Shown in pieces: positions 1-9,696 of a DNA stretch of 64,000 bases. Position 1 is the first letter of the stretch. Each line of letters starts with the position of its first letter. The notes under the pieces are model-generated. The model was not told where the DNA came from and ran no database searches. It saw only the letters and a program-made list of their open reading frames with translations. This DNA is from Candidatus Binatia bacterium (GTDB lineage Bacteria > Desulfobacterota > Binatia > HRBIN30 > BPIQ01). Location: positions 1,602,311 to 1,666,310 of the forward strand of contig BPIQ01000001.1 of assembly GCA_026004195.1 (NCBI GenBank). The letters are read 5' to 3'. The position numbers and the translations under genes were made by a program.

Positions 1-1626
1 CACCCCACCGCTCCCAGATCCACCTCCCACCACGGCTCCGCCTCCCACGCCGTGTGCGTCACCGACCCGTCCCACCACATCCCGCTCTCGTTCCCGTCCA
101 CCGCACGCGACGCCACCGCACCCTCGATCGTGCTCGACTGCCGCGCCACCTTCCCGAGCGCGAGATTCCCCGCTACCCGAACTCCCCGGTGTCGGCGTCG
201 GCGTGGGCTCCGGCACCGCTCCCATCTCGCCCCACACCTCCACCTCCGCCAGCGAGAGATACTCCGCCCGCCCGAGCTGCACCCGCACGTACCTCCCCGT
301 CCTCCCTACCGCCACGCTCGTCGGACTCCCTCCCACTCCCGCGACGAAATACGCCCCCACACCCGCCTGCCCCAGCACCTCCGAAAGCCCTCCGCCCACG
401 AAAGGCTCGTCCGACACCAGCACGTAGAAATCCCGTAGCCTCTCCCCGCAGCAGTCCGTCCGATTCCACACGTCCACCCACTCGATCCACCCCACCGCTC
501 CCAGATCCACCTCCCACCACGGCTCCGCCTCCCACGCCGTGTGCGTCACCGACCCGTCCCACCACATCCCGCTCTCGTTCCCGTCCACCGCACGCGACGC
601 CACCGCACCCTCGATCGTGCTCGACTGCCGCGCCACCTTCCCGAGCGCGAGATTCCCCACTCCCGAACTCCCCGGTGTCGGCGTCGGCGTGGGCTCCGGC
701 ACCGCTCCCATCTCGCCCCACACCTCCACCTCCGCCAGCGAGAGATACTCCGCCCGCCCGAGCTGCACCCGCACGTACCTCCCCGTCCTCCCTACCGCCA
801 CGCTCGTCGGACTCCCTCCCACTCCCGCGACGAAATACGCCCCCACACCCGCCTGCCCCAGCACCTCCGAAAGCCCTCCGCCCACGAAAGGCTCGTCCGA
901 CACCAGCACGTAAAAATCCCGTAGCCTCTCCCCGCAGCAGTCCGTCCGATTCCACACGTCCACCCACTCGATCCACCCCACCGCTCCCAGATCCACCTCC
1001 CACCACGGCTCCGCCTCCCACGCCGTGTGCGTCACCGACCCGTCCCACCACATCCCGCTCTCGTTCCCGTCCACCGCACGCGACGCCACCGCACCCTCGA
1101 TCGTGCTCGACTGCCGCGCCACCTTCCCGAGCGCGAGATTCCCCACTCCCGAACTCCCCGGTGTCGGCGTCGGCGTGGGCTCCGGCACCGCTCCCATCTC
1201 GCCCCACACCTCCACCTCCGCCAGCGAGAGATACTCCGCCCGCCCGAGCTGCACCCGCACGTACCTCCCCGTCCTCCCTACCGCCACGCTCGTCGGACTC
1301 CCTCCCACTCCCGCGACGAAATACGCCCCCACACCCGCCTGCCCCAGCACCTCCGAAAGCCCTCCGCCCACGAAAGGCTCGTCCGACACCAGCACGTAGA
1401 AATCCCGTAGCCTCTCCCCGCAGCAGTCCGTCCGATTCCACACGTCCACCCACTCGATCCACCCCACCGCTCCCAGATCCACCTCCCACCACGGCTCCGC
1501 CTCCCACGCCGTGTGCGTCACCGACCCGTCCCACCACATCCCGCTCTCGTTCCCGTCCACCGCACGCGACGCCACCGCACCCTCGATCGTGCTCGACTGC
1601 CGCGCCACCTTCCCGAGCGCGAGATT
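1..1626 (-). repeat. 486-bp tandem repeat encoding the fucolectin-like units
   Basis: Three full copies (1141-1626, 655-1140, 168-654) and part of a fourth (1-167) lie head to tail. The first two are 486 bp, exactly 162 codons; the third is 487 bp because of one extra base. The copies compared by eye are almost identical at the DNA level (for example a single g/a difference in the segment near 427 versus 913). This points to recent unequal crossing-over or gene conversion rather than ancient domain duplication. The window start lies inside the array. Confidence 0.93.
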
Positions 1627-3480
1627 CGTCCGCGGCGTGGGGGACGCCGTGGCCGTCGACGTCGGCACGGGCGTAGGCGTCGAAGAAGGAACCGGCGTCC
1701 AGGTGCGCGTCGGCGTGCGTGTGCGCGTCGCGGTCGCCGTGAACGTGCGCGTCACCGTCGGCGTGGGCGTGTGCGTTCGCGTAGGTGTGAACGTTCGGGT
1801 CTGCGTGACCGTCGGCGTGGCGGAGGGCGTCCTGGTTCGCGTCGGAGTGGGGGTCTCGGTCGGTGTGCGGGTGCGCGTGGCCGTGTGCGTCACGGTAGGG
1901 GTGGAACTGATCGTAGGGGTCGACGTGGCCGTCGCGGTACGCGACGGGGTGAAGGTGTGAGTTCGTGTCGGCGTCACGCTCGGAGTCGGCGTACGCGTGA
2001 ACGTGCGTGTCGGGGTCCGCGTCGACGTGGAGGTCGGCGTCCGCGAAGGCGTGGAAGTCTCCGTGGGTGTCGGAGTGTGCGTCGGTGTTCGTGTTCGCGT
2101 CGCCGTCGCGGTCGGCGTGGGCGAAAGCGTGATCGTCGGAGTCGGCGTCACCGTCGCCGTGTGCGTGACCGTGGGTGTGGAGGTCGGAGTCGCAGTGACC
2201 GTTCGAGTGGGTGTGGGACTCGGAGTCCCGAGGATCGGGTAGACGAACTCGGCACCGGCCACCTCGTCGTCCCGCACCGAGGGATTCGCCGAGCCGTAGG
2301 GATTGGCACACCGGCCGTCGAAGTGCGCGGAGCTTCGCATCGTGGCGTCGGGGTCGGAGGAGTGGCCGAAGCCGATCGCGTGGCCGAGTTCGTGGACTGC
2401 GACCTCGCCCACGTTGCACGCGTTCCAGACCGAACAGCCCGACCACCCGTCCGCGAACGTGACCTTGCCGAGCACGATCCGGTTGAACGTCGTACCGTTC
2501 ACGACCTTCGTCTGGGTCGTGGAGCAATAGCCGCCGATCGCGAGCACGCCTCCGCAGCCCGCCGGGTCGTCGACCTCGTCGAAGGGATCCTCGAAAACGA
2601 TCCGGTTCCCGTTCGAACAGCCGGCGAACGGAACGGGGCTCATGGGACCGCCGTCGCCGAGCGCGAGAGCGGAGGTCGGGATGCTCGTCCAGGCGTCGAG
2701 AGCGTCCCGCACGGCTTCGATCGACTGCGCTGCCGTCATGGCGGGCCCGGTCGTCCCTGTCGAATCGATCTTGAAAAAGACGGTCTCGCCCGAATCGGGC
2801 TCGAACCAGCGGGAGGGAGACCCGAGAAACGTGAACGAAGCTCGGTATTCACGCGGGACATCGCTCTCGAGCTCGGCCGGCACGAGTTCGACGGGGCGCT
2901 CGGGAAGCACGGCAGCGCCGCCGGAGCGCTCGAGCGTGTCGCGGATGCGGCCTACGAAGTCCTCGAGGGTAGAGAACCTACGCCGGCCGCGCTCGAACCG
3001 GCCCGAAAAGGGCTCGTAGACCGTAGCTCCGTAGCCCACGTCGGGCCGGACTACCTCCCAGCCGTGGCCGTCGTCCTCGACGACGTACTTCCCCAGCGAG
3101 AGATGCGCCGTGTGGAGTGTCCCGTCCGCTCCCTGCTTGAGAAAGACGAGAACCCGCTCGCCGACGGTGTACTCCGCGCTCCCCACCACGCGCTCGACGT
3201 GATCCCCGACGATCCCGCCGGGTTCCTTGAGCACGAACTCCTCGAGCGGGAGATTTCCCTTGAGGATTTCTTCCGGTTCGAGCCAGACATACGTGTGGAC
3301 GGCACCGTTCTCGTCGAGAAGGGACTCGATTTCCGTCACGTGTCCGAGGACGATGGCTGTCGCGTCGAGGGCGAGCTCTTCTTCGGAGAGAGCCACGAGT
3401 GTCGTGCCCGGCGCAGGGCTCGGAACGACCACGAGGGCCAAGGCAACGCACAGGAGAAACCGCCGAAGACCCGCACCCAT
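1..3480 (-). CDS. Secreted matrixin-type zinc metalloprotease with TP-rich linker and tandem fucolectin-like domains (3' end outside window)
   Basis: Starts at ATG 3480 and stays open to base 1, so at least 1160 codons; the C-terminus is outside the window. Residues 1-25 look like a signal peptide. A bacterial matrixin N-terminal region follows. The zinc site [11 protein letters not shown] lies at residues 363-373, with a Met-turn candidate ATMR just after. Residues about 420-617 are almost only T, P, R, S and V, like a flexible secreted linker. From residue about 618 come 162-residue units opening with NLALGK and containing PWWEVDLG and [10 protein letters not shown], the signature of fucolectin/tachylectin-4 (F5/8C-like) sugar-binding domains. 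Family knowledge suggests an extracellular protease tethered to glycans; substrate unknown. The frame shifts near 168-178, so the last visible unit is read out of frame (see findings). Confident in the domains, less so in integrity. Confidence 0.85.
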   Translation of the reverse strand, partial: MGAGLRRFLLCVALALVVVPSPAPGTTLVALSEEELALDATAIVLGHVTEIESLLDENGAVHTYVWLEPEEILKGNLPLEEFVLKEPGGIVGDHVERVVGSAEYTVGERVLVFLKQGADGTLHTAHLSLGKYVVEDDGHGWEVVRPDVGYGATVYEPFSGRFERGRRRFSTLEDFVGRIRDTLERSGGAAVLPERPVELVPAELESDVPREYRASFTFLGSPSRWFEPDSGETVFFKIDSTGTTGPAMTAAQSIEAVRDALDAWTSIPTSALALGDGGPMSPVPFAGCSNGNRIVFEDPFDEVDDPAGCGGVLAIGGYCSTTQTKVVNGTTFNRIVLGKVTFADGWSGCSVWNACNVGEVAVHELGHAIGFGHSSDPDATMRSSAHFDGRCANPYGSANPSVRDDEVAGAEFVYPILGTPSPTPTRTVTATPTSTPTVTHTATVTPTPTITLSPTPTATATRTRTPTHTPTPTETSTPSRTPTSTSTRTPTRTFTRTPTPSVTPTRTHTFTPSRTATATSTPTISSTPTVTHTATRTRTPTETPTPTRTRTPSATPTVTQTRTFTPTRTHTPTPTVTRTFTATATRTRTPTRTWTPVPSSTPTPVPTSTATASPTPRTNLALGKVARQSSTIEGAVASRAVDGNESGMWWDGSVTHTAWEAEPWWEVDLGAVGWIEWVDVWNRTDCCGERLRDFYVLVSDEPFVGGGLSEVLGQAGVGAYFVAGVGGSPTSVAVGRTGRYVRVQLGRAEYLSLAEVEVWGEMGAVPEPTPTPTPGSSGVGNLALGKVARQSSTIEGAVASRAVDGNESGMWWDGSVTHTAWEAEPWWEVDLGAVGWIEWVDVWNRTDCCGERLRDFYVLVSDEPFVGGGLSEVLGQAGVGAYFVAGVGGSPTSVAVGRTGRYVRVQLGRAEYLSLAEVEVWGEMGAVPEPTPTPTPGSSGVGNLALGKVARQSSTIEGAVASRAVDGNESGMWWDGSVTHTAWEAEPWWEVDLGAVGWIEWVDVWNRTDCCGERLRDFYVLVSDEPFVGGGLSEVLGQAGVGAYFVAGVGGSPTSVAVGRTGRYVRVQLGRAEYLSLAEVEVWGEMGAVPEPTPTPTPGSSGSGESRAREGGAAVEHDRGCGGVACGGRERERDVVGRVGDAHGVGGGAVVGGGSGSGGV

Positions 3481-3781
3481 TCCGCACCCGAACCGAGCAC
3501 GATTTATGCCACAGGAGCCGAAAGTTTCCCATGCATCCTCGCGAAGCGCATCTGTACGCGGCCAACTGCGCACGCTCTCGTGAAGGGTCCATGGCGAGTG
3601 ACGTGAGAAGCGAGGAACGAGAAACGGTCCCCGCCACTACCGCGTGGTACGAGCGTCGAAGTCGTGACACGAGGAACATCCGAACTCGTGACGCCACGGA
3701 AGGCGCGTCGCGAGCACACGCGGAGCCCGACCGGGTCCGGTTGGCAGGCGAAAAATCCCCGGTACCCGACCGGAGTTGCCC

Positions 3782-4066
3782 TCACCGTGAGGCGCAGGGA
3801 TCGACCCAGCGCAGGCCCGGGAAACGAGCGAAGTCCGTGTCGGTCGTGTAGAGACCCAAGCGAAACCCACCCCCTCGGGTCCCGAAAGACACGCCTCCCA
3901 CCACCGGCGCGCCCGCCCGTGCACCGGCGAGTCGGTGTTATGCGCGTGCACGAGAACGCTTACGTCGGGAAGAATCACGGAGCTGTTTCGCCCACTTCGC
4001 CGAGAACGCCTCGGCCTCGAGTTCGTCCACCAGCTGGTCGAGCTTGTCGAGGTCGATCCCGGGCCG
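3782..4066 (-). pseudogene. Decayed VapBC-like toxin-antitoxin pair
   Basis: Reading minus from GTG 3978, the frame starts ILPDVSVLVHAHNTDSPVH, a typical PIN-domain N-terminus with its first acidic residue, and continues through RRWWEACLSGPEGVGFAW. It then moves directly into another frame reading YTTDTDFARFPGLRWVDP and a TGA at 3782-3784, which is a typical VapC C-terminus. The central part of a normal PIN protein of about 130 residues is missing; only about 65 remain. Just upstream (3968-4066) an overlapping frame reads RPGIDLDKLDQLVDELEAEA, like the C-terminus of a VapB-type antitoxin; no convincing antitoxin N-terminus was found. Inference: a relic produced by internal deletion, without a functional RNase. 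Confidence 0.55.
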
Positions 4067-4312
4067 TAGGCGGGAACGGCTCGAACGTAAAGTTCGACCC
4101 GAGTGTCCGCCGCGAACCGAACGCGCAGTTCGAGTGTGCGGCGGGACTTCGCGTGGCGTCCACGACGATCGCGAGGGACGTGCTCTCTCTGGTCGCGTCG
4201 AGCGAAGGCGTACGGCCGTGTGCGTCCGAGCGCGGAAAATTCGCCATAGCAGGCGGCACACCGAAAAGGTTTTTTTCTTTTACGAAAAAGCCGACGTCGA
4301 CAGCTTTGGTTC

Positions 4313-4341
4313 TTGACCTGGGAAGGAAGACGGCGTATGAG
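4313..4341 (+). promoter_or_regulatory. Candidate sigma70-type promoter of the transglycosylase gene
   Basis: TTGACC at 4313-4318 (5 of 6 to the -35 consensus) is followed after exactly 17 bases by TATGAG at 4336-4341 (4 of 6 to the -10 consensus). It sits just after an unusually A/T-rich stretch (4266-4290) and would give a leader of about 110 bases to the ATG at 4456. Found by eye. Confidence 0.4.
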
Positions 4342-4455
4342 CGCCTGGACTTCTGCTGTGTCCCAGTGGGTTGGCGAGGCAGAGGCGGATATCCGGGGCG
4401 GCTCTGGCTCTTCCCCACCCGGATGGCGTCCGAAGAAGAGGAGGGAGGAACCACC

Positions 4456-5868
4456 ATGCGGAAACGAACCCCGTGGGCGGAAGCGGCGGGGACGGTCATC
4501 GTCGTTCTCGTCGCGGGTTGTGCGGTGCCGAAGCCGGGGACCCAGTGGAAACCCTATCTCGAACGGCTCAAGTTTCCTCCTCGCACCTCGCACGTCCAGA
4601 AAGACGACGCCCGAGCCGGCACGAAAACGGCCGACAAAACGCCGAATCTCCGAACCGTGGAGTTCGACGACGAGCACCCGACCGTCGACGCCTTCGTCGA
4701 GCAGTTCTCGACGCGTAGTCGCCGGTCCTTCGGCTATGCGCTCGAGCGTTCGGGTCGTTTCGTGCCGGAGATGATGGCCATCCTGGAAGAAGAAGGCCTT
4801 CCCCCGGAGCTCGCCTATCTCCCGCTCATCGAAAGCGGATACCGCACGAACGCCCGGTCCCCGGCCGGTGCCGTGGGACCTTGGCAGTTCGTTCGCAGCA
4901 CCGGCGAGCGGTACGGACTCCGCATCGACTGGTACGTGGACGAACGCAGGGATCCCGTGAAATCCACGCGAGCGGCCGCACGCTACCTCGCGGACCTCCA
5001 CGAAATGTTCGGCGACTGGAACCTGTCCATCGCCGCGTACAATACGGGTGAGTTCAACGTCGCTCGCGTCGTCGACCGCGGCACGAAGGATTTCTGGGAA
5101 ATGGCCGAAAAAGGCTACCTCCACCCGGAAACTCGGTCGTTCGTACCGCAATTTCTCGCGGCGCTGAAAATCGCGCGCGAGCCGGAAGCGCACGGCTTCG
5201 CGCCGCCCGAACTACGGCCGTTGGAATACGACACGGTCCGCGTCGACCGTTCCGTCTCGCTCCGGAAGATCGCCGAAATGACGGGAAGCTCGCTCGCCGA
5301 AATCCAGAGCCTCAATCCCGCGTTGCTCCGCGGCGTGACGCCGCCGGGAGGCTACACGATTCGCGTTCCCTCCGGGACCGGGGATCGCTTCCAGATCGCT
5401 TACGCCCGCGAGAAAGAGAGGTCCGGGCGTCTCGCAGCCGCCGTTCCTCCTCCCGGCACGTACCGGATACGACCGGGCGACACGCCGGCCAGCATCGCGA
5501 CACGGTTCGGGGTCTCCGTCGAGGCTCTCATGCGCGCGAACGACTGGAGCGATCCAAGGGCCATCCGCGCCGGTGCCCTGGCCCGAATTCCGAAGGAAGC
5601 CGCGGCTCTTACCGCCGCATCCAGCGCCCCCGGTTCGGCACGGGCGTCGGCGCAGCGGACGACCTATCGCATTCGGCCGGGTGACACCCCGGAGACGATC
5701 GCTCGACGATTCGGTGTCGCGGTCGAAGCTCTCATGGCCGCCAACGGGTGGAAGGACCCGAGGAAGATTCGAGCGGGGGATCTCGCGACGATTCCGCTTC
5801 CCGGCGACGCGAGCCCCGATTACCGCCTGGCCGCGCGAGAGCGAGAACAGGAGAAGCGACTCAACTGA
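4456..5868 (+). CDS. mltD: MltD-like membrane-bound lytic murein transglycosylase with LysM repeats
   Basis: 470 residues from ATG 4456, preceded by a strong GGAGGGAGG ribosome site. Residues 1-22 end in a lipobox (VLVAGC, lipidated Cys22), so the enzyme should be anchored in an envelope membrane and face the periplasm. The SLT domain is at about 95-230, with catalytic Glu126 in LIESGYR followed by SPAGAVGPWQF and AAYNTGEFN motifs. A degenerate LysM unit at about 258-310 and two clear LysM units (TYRIRPGDTP...) near 335-380 and 400-450 should bind peptidoglycan. The enzyme cleaves glycan strands to 1,6-anhydroMurNAc ends. It converges with the heptosyltransferase gene, overlapping its 3' end by 8 bases. 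The open frame extends upstream, but the RBS and lipobox decide the start. Confidence 0.92.
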   Translation: MRKRTPWAEAAGTVIVVLVAGCAVPKPGTQWKPYLERLKFPPRTSHVQKDDARAGTKTADKTPNLRTVEFDDEHPTVDAFVEQFSTRSRRSFGYALERSGRFVPEMMAILEEEGLPPELAYLPLIESGYRTNARSPAGAVGPWQFVRSTGERYGLRIDWYVDERRDPVKSTRAAARYLADLHEMFGDWNLSIAAYNTGEFNVARVVDRGTKDFWEMAEKGYLHPETRSFVPQFLAALKIAREPEAHGFAPPELRPLEYDTVRVDRSVSLRKIAEMTGSSLAEIQSLNPALLRGVTPPGGYTIRVPSGTGDRFQIAYAREKERSGRLAAAVPPPGTYRIRPGDTPASIATRFGVSVEALMRANDWSDPRAIRAGALARIPKEAAALTAASSAPGSARASAQRTTYRIRPGDTPETIARRFGVAVEALMAANGWKDPRKIRAGDLATIPLPGDASPDYRLAAREREQEKRLN

Positions 5869-7000
5869 CGGCCCTCGAGGCCCGCGTCCGAGGCAGCGTA
5901 CTTCGGACCGCGGCCAGCAGCTCTTCGGGTTCGGGGTCGAACAGTGCGCGGTCGTCGGACCCGCGCGGGCAGTAGAGCAAGGAACGAACGTCGCGCAGGA
6001 TCGCGATCGTGGGAACCTCGACTGCGGCGGCAAGGTGCAAGGGGCCCGAATCCGGGCTCACGACGAGACTCGCCTCGGCGAGCACGGCCGCGAAGAGCCT
6101 CAGAGGGAGCGGCCGAAGCACCCGGATCGAAGGCCGTCCGAGGCTTCGCACGAGCCCTTCGAGCCACTCCTCCTCGGGCCCGAGGAAAACGACGACGGGC
6201 AGGCCTTCGCGTCCCATCGCGTCGAGGTGTTCCATCCACCGACCGGCCGGAAAACGTTTCCGCTTGTGGCCACCGACGAAGACCCCGAGAAAGGGAGTAT
6301 CCCGCCCCAGTCCGAGCGTCCCGAGAATCCGGCGCGCCTCTTCTTTTTCCGTCGGCCGAACACGGTAAAGGGGCCGACGGGGAGCGGAGACCCCCAACCC
6401 CCGCGCGATCGCCCTCGACCCGTCGTAGGCGTGACCCGCGCCGTCCAGAAAAAGCGGCACGTTGACGAGCCTCGAACTCGTGCGCGTCGAGCCCACGCGA
6501 TAGCGGGCACCCACGAGGTAGGCGTAAAGAGAGCCGGAAAAAGAACCGCCCCCCGCATCCACGGTGACGTCGTACCGCCGCCGCCGGAGTTCCCGGAAAA
6601 GCCGCACGAACTCCCACGGGCGAAGCACCGCACGTCGAGAGAGGACGAAAATCCGGTCCACTCCCAGCCCCTCGAGAAGAGGTGCCGCCGTGTCTCCGCA
6701 GAGACAGTCCAGCTCCGCGCCCGGAAAGCGCTCCCGGAGAGCGGGAATCAAAGGCGTGGCCAGGAGCACGTTGCCGATCCGGAAATTCGGCCGCACCAGA
6801 AGGACGCGTGAGACCCCTTCGATCTCCTCGGGACGGAACCGGTCGCCCGGAGGGAGCACCGCCGAGAGAAAAACGTCGCCTACCCGCTTCGCCCACCTGC
6901 CGGCGGCGGCACCGAACGCCCGAGCCGCAGGGTGCTTCCACGGGCCGAGCCGCCAGGCTTCGCCGCGGACGCCGGGCTTTCGGACGCCGCGCGCGGACAT
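5861..7000 (-). CDS. Glycosyltransferase family 9 (heptosyltransferase-like)
   Basis: About 379 residues. Resembles ADP-heptose:LPS heptosyltransferases: the N-terminal Rossmann motif VLLVRPNFRIGNVLLATPLIPALRERFP at about residues 70-98 and the C-terminal donor-site motif SPDSGPLHLAAAV are typical of GT-B family 9. Likely cytoplasmic face of the inner membrane, adding heptose to LPS core or another surface glycan; acceptor unknown. The N-terminus carries about 65 basic residues before the domain. The ATG at 7000 overlaps the thioesterase stop (TGATG), so the two genes are translationally coupled; a GTG at 7003 is an alternative start. Confidence 0.82.
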   Translation of the reverse strand: MSARGVRKPGVRGEAWRLGPWKHPAARAFGAAAGRWAKRVGDVFLSAVLPPGDRFRPEEIEGVSRVLLVRPNFRIGNVLLATPLIPALRERFPGAELDCLCGDTAAPLLEGLGVDRIFVLSRRAVLRPWEFVRLFRELRRRRYDVTVDAGGGSFSGSLYAYLVGARYRVGSTRTSSRLVNVPLFLDGAGHAYDGSRAIARGLGVSAPRRPLYRVRPTEKEEARRILGTLGLGRDTPFLGVFVGGHKRKRFPAGRWMEHLDAMGREGLPVVVFLGPEEEWLEGLVRSLGRPSIRVLRPLPLRLFAAVLAEASLVVSPDSGPLHLAAAVEVPTIAILRDVRSLLYCPRGSDDRALFDPEPEELLAAVRSTLPRTRASRAVS

Positions 7001-7488
7001 CACCGAAGGAGACCTTCCACGGTGCTACGAAACTCCCGTGGAATCCGCTGCGGCCGCCCCTGCTCGTCGACGACCACGTGGACGGTCTCGCCCGTCGTGA
7101 GAAGCTCGCCGTCACGCCACACCTCGTAACCGATCGTGAGGCGGACTCGGTCGAGTGCGACGAACCCGGCACGGACGAGGAGCAGGTCGTCGTAACGAGC
7201 AGGCTTGTGGTAACGGCAACGGGTCTCCACGACGCTCAGGTAGAGACCTCTGGCGATGTAAGCAGGGAACGGGTGACCGAGACGCCGGAAAAGCTCGGCG
7301 CGCCCGATCTCGAAAAGCCGGAGGTAGCTCCCGTAGTACATGATGCGCATGGGGTCGCAATCGGCGAAGAGAACCCGGTAGGTGGCGACGTCGAGCCACG
7401 AAGGCCGTTCGGCGGCCGTACCGCTTTTTCCGGGGTCTCCGGCACGCCCCGAACCAGGCATTCCGACTCCGGCGCTTTGCTTTTCCAT
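7000..7488 (-). CDS. Hotdog-fold acyl-CoA thioesterase (4HBT/YbgC-like)
   Basis: 162 residues from ATG 7488. The motif FADCDPMRIMYYGSYLRLFE at about residues 41-60 is the 4HBT/YbgC signature, with the catalytic Asp in its usual place; AELFRRLG and ARYDDLLLVRA follow as expected. Family role: hydrolysis of short or aromatic acyl-CoA thioesters in the cytoplasm. The first about 30 residues are low-complexity and a later start is possible. First gene of a two-gene minus operon with the heptosyltransferase and divergent from the FAH gene, with 234 bp between starts. Confidence 0.85.
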   Translation of the reverse strand: MEKQSAGVGMPGSGRAGDPGKSGTAAERPSWLDVATYRVLFADCDPMRIMYYGSYLRLFEIGRAELFRRLGHPFPAYIARGLYLSVVETRCRYHKPARYDDLLLVRAGFVALDRVRLTIGYEVWRDGELLTTGETVHVVVDEQGRPQRIPREFRSTVEGLLR

Positions 7489-7722
7489 TTTTGCCACCCG
7501 TGCGTGAAAAGACGGCGCCATCGTAGCGAATTGCTCCGCCGGCATCCAAGAAGCGCCCCGTCGGGAGCCGCGCCTTCTCCCACCAAGCGGGCCGCCCCGG
7601 CACGGTCGGCGCTCCTTCTCGGCCGCACCCCGAGCCCTCCGGCAGGAGCGACGGACCCGACGCCCTCGCCGTCGCGCCCGCCCTTGCGCGCCGCAGGGCC
7701 GAGGAGTAACTCCGCGCGGACG

Positions 7723-8598
7723 GTGCGCCTCGTCACGTTCGAATACCGGGGGAAAGTGCGTCTCGGCGCCGCCACGCGCGACGGAATCGCGGACTTCTCG
7801 GCGGACAGACGACTTCCCCGAAGCCTTCTCGAGCTGTTGCGTGAAGGCGGCCCGGCGATCGAGGGCGTGCAGCGAAGCCTCGAGCGCGGGCTCTTTCCGT
7901 TGCGTGCGCCGGATCGCGTTCGTCTCCTCGCCCCGCTCCCGAGACCGGGAAAGATCCTGGGCGTCGCCCTGAACTACGCTTCCCACGCGCGGGAGACCGG
8001 GCGTGCCGTTCCCGAAGTGCCCACGATCTTCTCGAAAGCGACGACGGCCGTCGTCGGACCGGGAGGCCCCGTCGTCCTCCCCGAGGTTTCCGCGGAGGTC
8101 GACTACGAAGGAGAACTCGCCCTGGTGGTGGGCCGGACCATGCACAGGGTCCCGCCGACCGAGGCCCTGCGCTTCGTCGCCGGCTACACGATCCTCGTCG
8201 ACGTGACGGCCCGCGACTACCAGCGCCGGAGCGGCCACTGCCTCGCGAAATCCTTCGACACGTTCGCGCCCATGGGTCCGTCGCTGGTCACGTCCGAGGA
8301 AGTCGGCGACCCCGGAAACTTGCGGATCGTGACGGAGCTCGAGGGGGAAGTGGTGCAGGACGGATGCACGAGAGACTGGATCTTTCCCGCTTCCGAGCTT
8401 CTCGCGTTTCTTTCGGAGGTTCTCACGCTCGAACCTGGCGACGTCGTGACGACGGGAACACCGGCGGGAGTGGGAGCCTACCGCACTCCCCCGCGCTTTC
8501 TCCGTCCGGGAGACCGCTTGCGGGTTTCGATCGAGCGAATCGGCGTCCTCGACGTGGCAGTACGCGCGGCTTCAGACCGGGCGGAAAGCTCGGCGTAA
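7723..8598 (+). CDS. Fumarylacetoacetate hydrolase family protein
   Basis: 291 residues from GTG 7723 (RLVTFEYRGKVRLGAA...). The C-terminal FAH domain is complete: ALNYASHARETG, acidic metal ligands in EVDYEGELALVVGR, DVTARDYQ, KSFDTFAPMGPSLVT and TGTPAGVGAYR. Members hydrolyse or isomerise beta-diketo acids or catechol-cleavage products (fumarylpyruvate, acylpyruvate, hydroxyheptadienedioate); motifs alone do not give the substrate. The 3' end overlaps the convergent VWA gene by 27 bases. The frame is open well upstream, but that part lacks FAH similarity. Confidence 0.87.
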   Translation: MRLVTFEYRGKVRLGAATRDGIADFSADRRLPRSLLELLREGGPAIEGVQRSLERGLFPLRAPDRVRLLAPLPRPGKILGVALNYASHARETGRAVPEVPTIFSKATTAVVGPGGPVVLPEVSAEVDYEGELALVVGRTMHRVPPTEALRFVAGYTILVDVTARDYQRRSGHCLAKSFDTFAPMGPSLVTSEEVGDPGNLRIVTELEGEVVQDGCTRDWIFPASELLAFLSEVLTLEPGDVVTTGTPAGVGAYRTPPRFLRPGDRLRVSIERIGVLDVAVRAASDRAESSA

Positions 8599-9696
8599 CG
8601 CCCGCTCGAGGGACGCGAGGTCGTACGCCGGAAAAAACAGGTCCACGTGTCGCGTGTAGCTGGCCAGGACCGAGTCCCCGGTGTTCCACCGGTGGGGCAG
8701 TTCCGGAACGAGCCACACGACCTGCCGCACGCGCTCGCGCATCCGTGCCAGGAGATCGGCGCGCGGGGGGCGGCGGTTGTTCCGCGCGTCGCCCAGGACC
8801 AGGAGGATCGTCTGACGCGTCCAGAGCCCGTCGTACTCGGAGCCGAGCCGTTCGAGCACCCGCCCGAAGTCCGACCTCGCGGCGAGGTCGAGCCTCGAGT
8901 GCGGGACGACGTAGCCCCGCTCGAAGGAAAGCTCGACGGGCTCGTCGACGTAACCCAGGAAGGTTGTGCGCCGGAAATAGCGCTCGGCCGGGGCAAGGAG
9001 AGAAAGGAGAAATCCCGACGCGGTACGCACCGAATACGAGAGATCGACGAGCGCCACGAGGTCGAGCGGGTCGGGCCGAGGTCCGCGGAAGCGGAGCTCG
9101 ACGGGTACCCCTCCGCGCGTCGTCGCGCGACGGATCGTGCGGCGGAAATCGAGACTTCCTCGTGCACGCCGGCGCCGTCGGCGACTCCAGTGACGCCACC
9201 ACCGCGTCGCGAGCACCGCGACGAGCTGCTCCGCTTCCTCCACCTCGCGCGGGCTCATCTCCTCGAAGGGTATCCGGCGGAGAACGCGCTCGCGCGCGAG
9301 GAGACTCCTCCGGCTCTTCTCGGTTTCCCCCGCTCGCGAGTCTCGGCCTCCCGACGGACGCCCCTCCGGTGTCTTGCCCGCGGCCGAGCTCGAGTCCCGC
9401 GGCTCGCTGCCACCGCGGCCCCTTCCCGAACCTCCCTTGCCCTCTCCCTCGCCCTCGGGCCTGGTTTTCTTTTTCCGGCCCGGAGACGGAAGCCGGAAGT
9501 ACCGGTCGAAGACCTCGTCGAACGTGGGGCGCTCCGCCTCGTCCTTGACGAGCGAGGCGGCGAGCGATTCGCGCAAAGGCTCGCGTTCCACCCCGACGAG
9601 CGCCACGGCACGGCAGGCGTCGATCGTCTCGGCGGGACCGAAGGAAAGCCCCGCGGCGCGCAGGGCGTCGAAAAAGCCGAACAGTCGCTCCCTCAT
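8572..9696 (-). CDS. VWA domain protein, CoxE-like
   Basis: 374 residues from ATG 9696. A short helical N-terminal region (1-75) leads into a charged, G/R/E-rich linker (75-140), then a CoxE-type von Willebrand A domain at about 190-370 with the MIDAS-like motif DLSYS and a second metal-site segment LVLGDARNNR. Members act with a MoxR AAA+ ATPase as a metal-dependent adaptor in enzyme maturation (CO dehydrogenase in the founding case). Its ATG overlaps the MoxR stop (ATGA), supporting a functional pair. No CO dehydrogenase gene is in this window, so the client is unknown. Confidence 0.85.
   Translation of the reverse strand: MRERLFGFFDALRAAGLSFGPAETIDACRAVALVGVEREPLRESLAASLVKDEAERPTFDEVFDRYFRLPSPGRKKKTRPEGEGEGKGGSGRGRGGSEPRDSSSAAGKTPEGRPSGGRDSRAGETEKSRRSLLARERVLRRIPFEEMSPREVEEAEQLVAVLATRWWRHWSRRRRRRARGSLDFRRTIRRATTRGGVPVELRFRGPRPDPLDLVALVDLSYSVRTASGFLLSLLAPAERYFRRTTFLGYVDEPVELSFERGYVVPHSRLDLAARSDFGRVLERLGSEYDGLWTRQTILLVLGDARNNRRPPRADLLARMRERVRQVVWLVPELPHRWNTGDSVLASYTRHVDLFFPAYDLASLERALRRAFRPV

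Noticed and set aside
54-1676. 540-codon open frame on the plus strand across the tandem repeat
   Set aside because: Antisense shadow of the lectin array; it is R/P/S-rich text with no domain, while the minus frame carries NLALGK and NRTDCC motifs in each unit.
1636-2230. Low-complexity DNA resembling a separate minisatellite
   Set aside because: It translates in frame as the TPT/TRT linker of the protease, so the repetitiveness is from the protein composition.
173-2527. 784-codon minus-strand open frame
   Set aside because: Out of frame with [11 protein letters not shown] and the lectin motifs; it is H/D/A-rich in the linker and G/R-rich in the repeats, an off-frame reading of the true gene.
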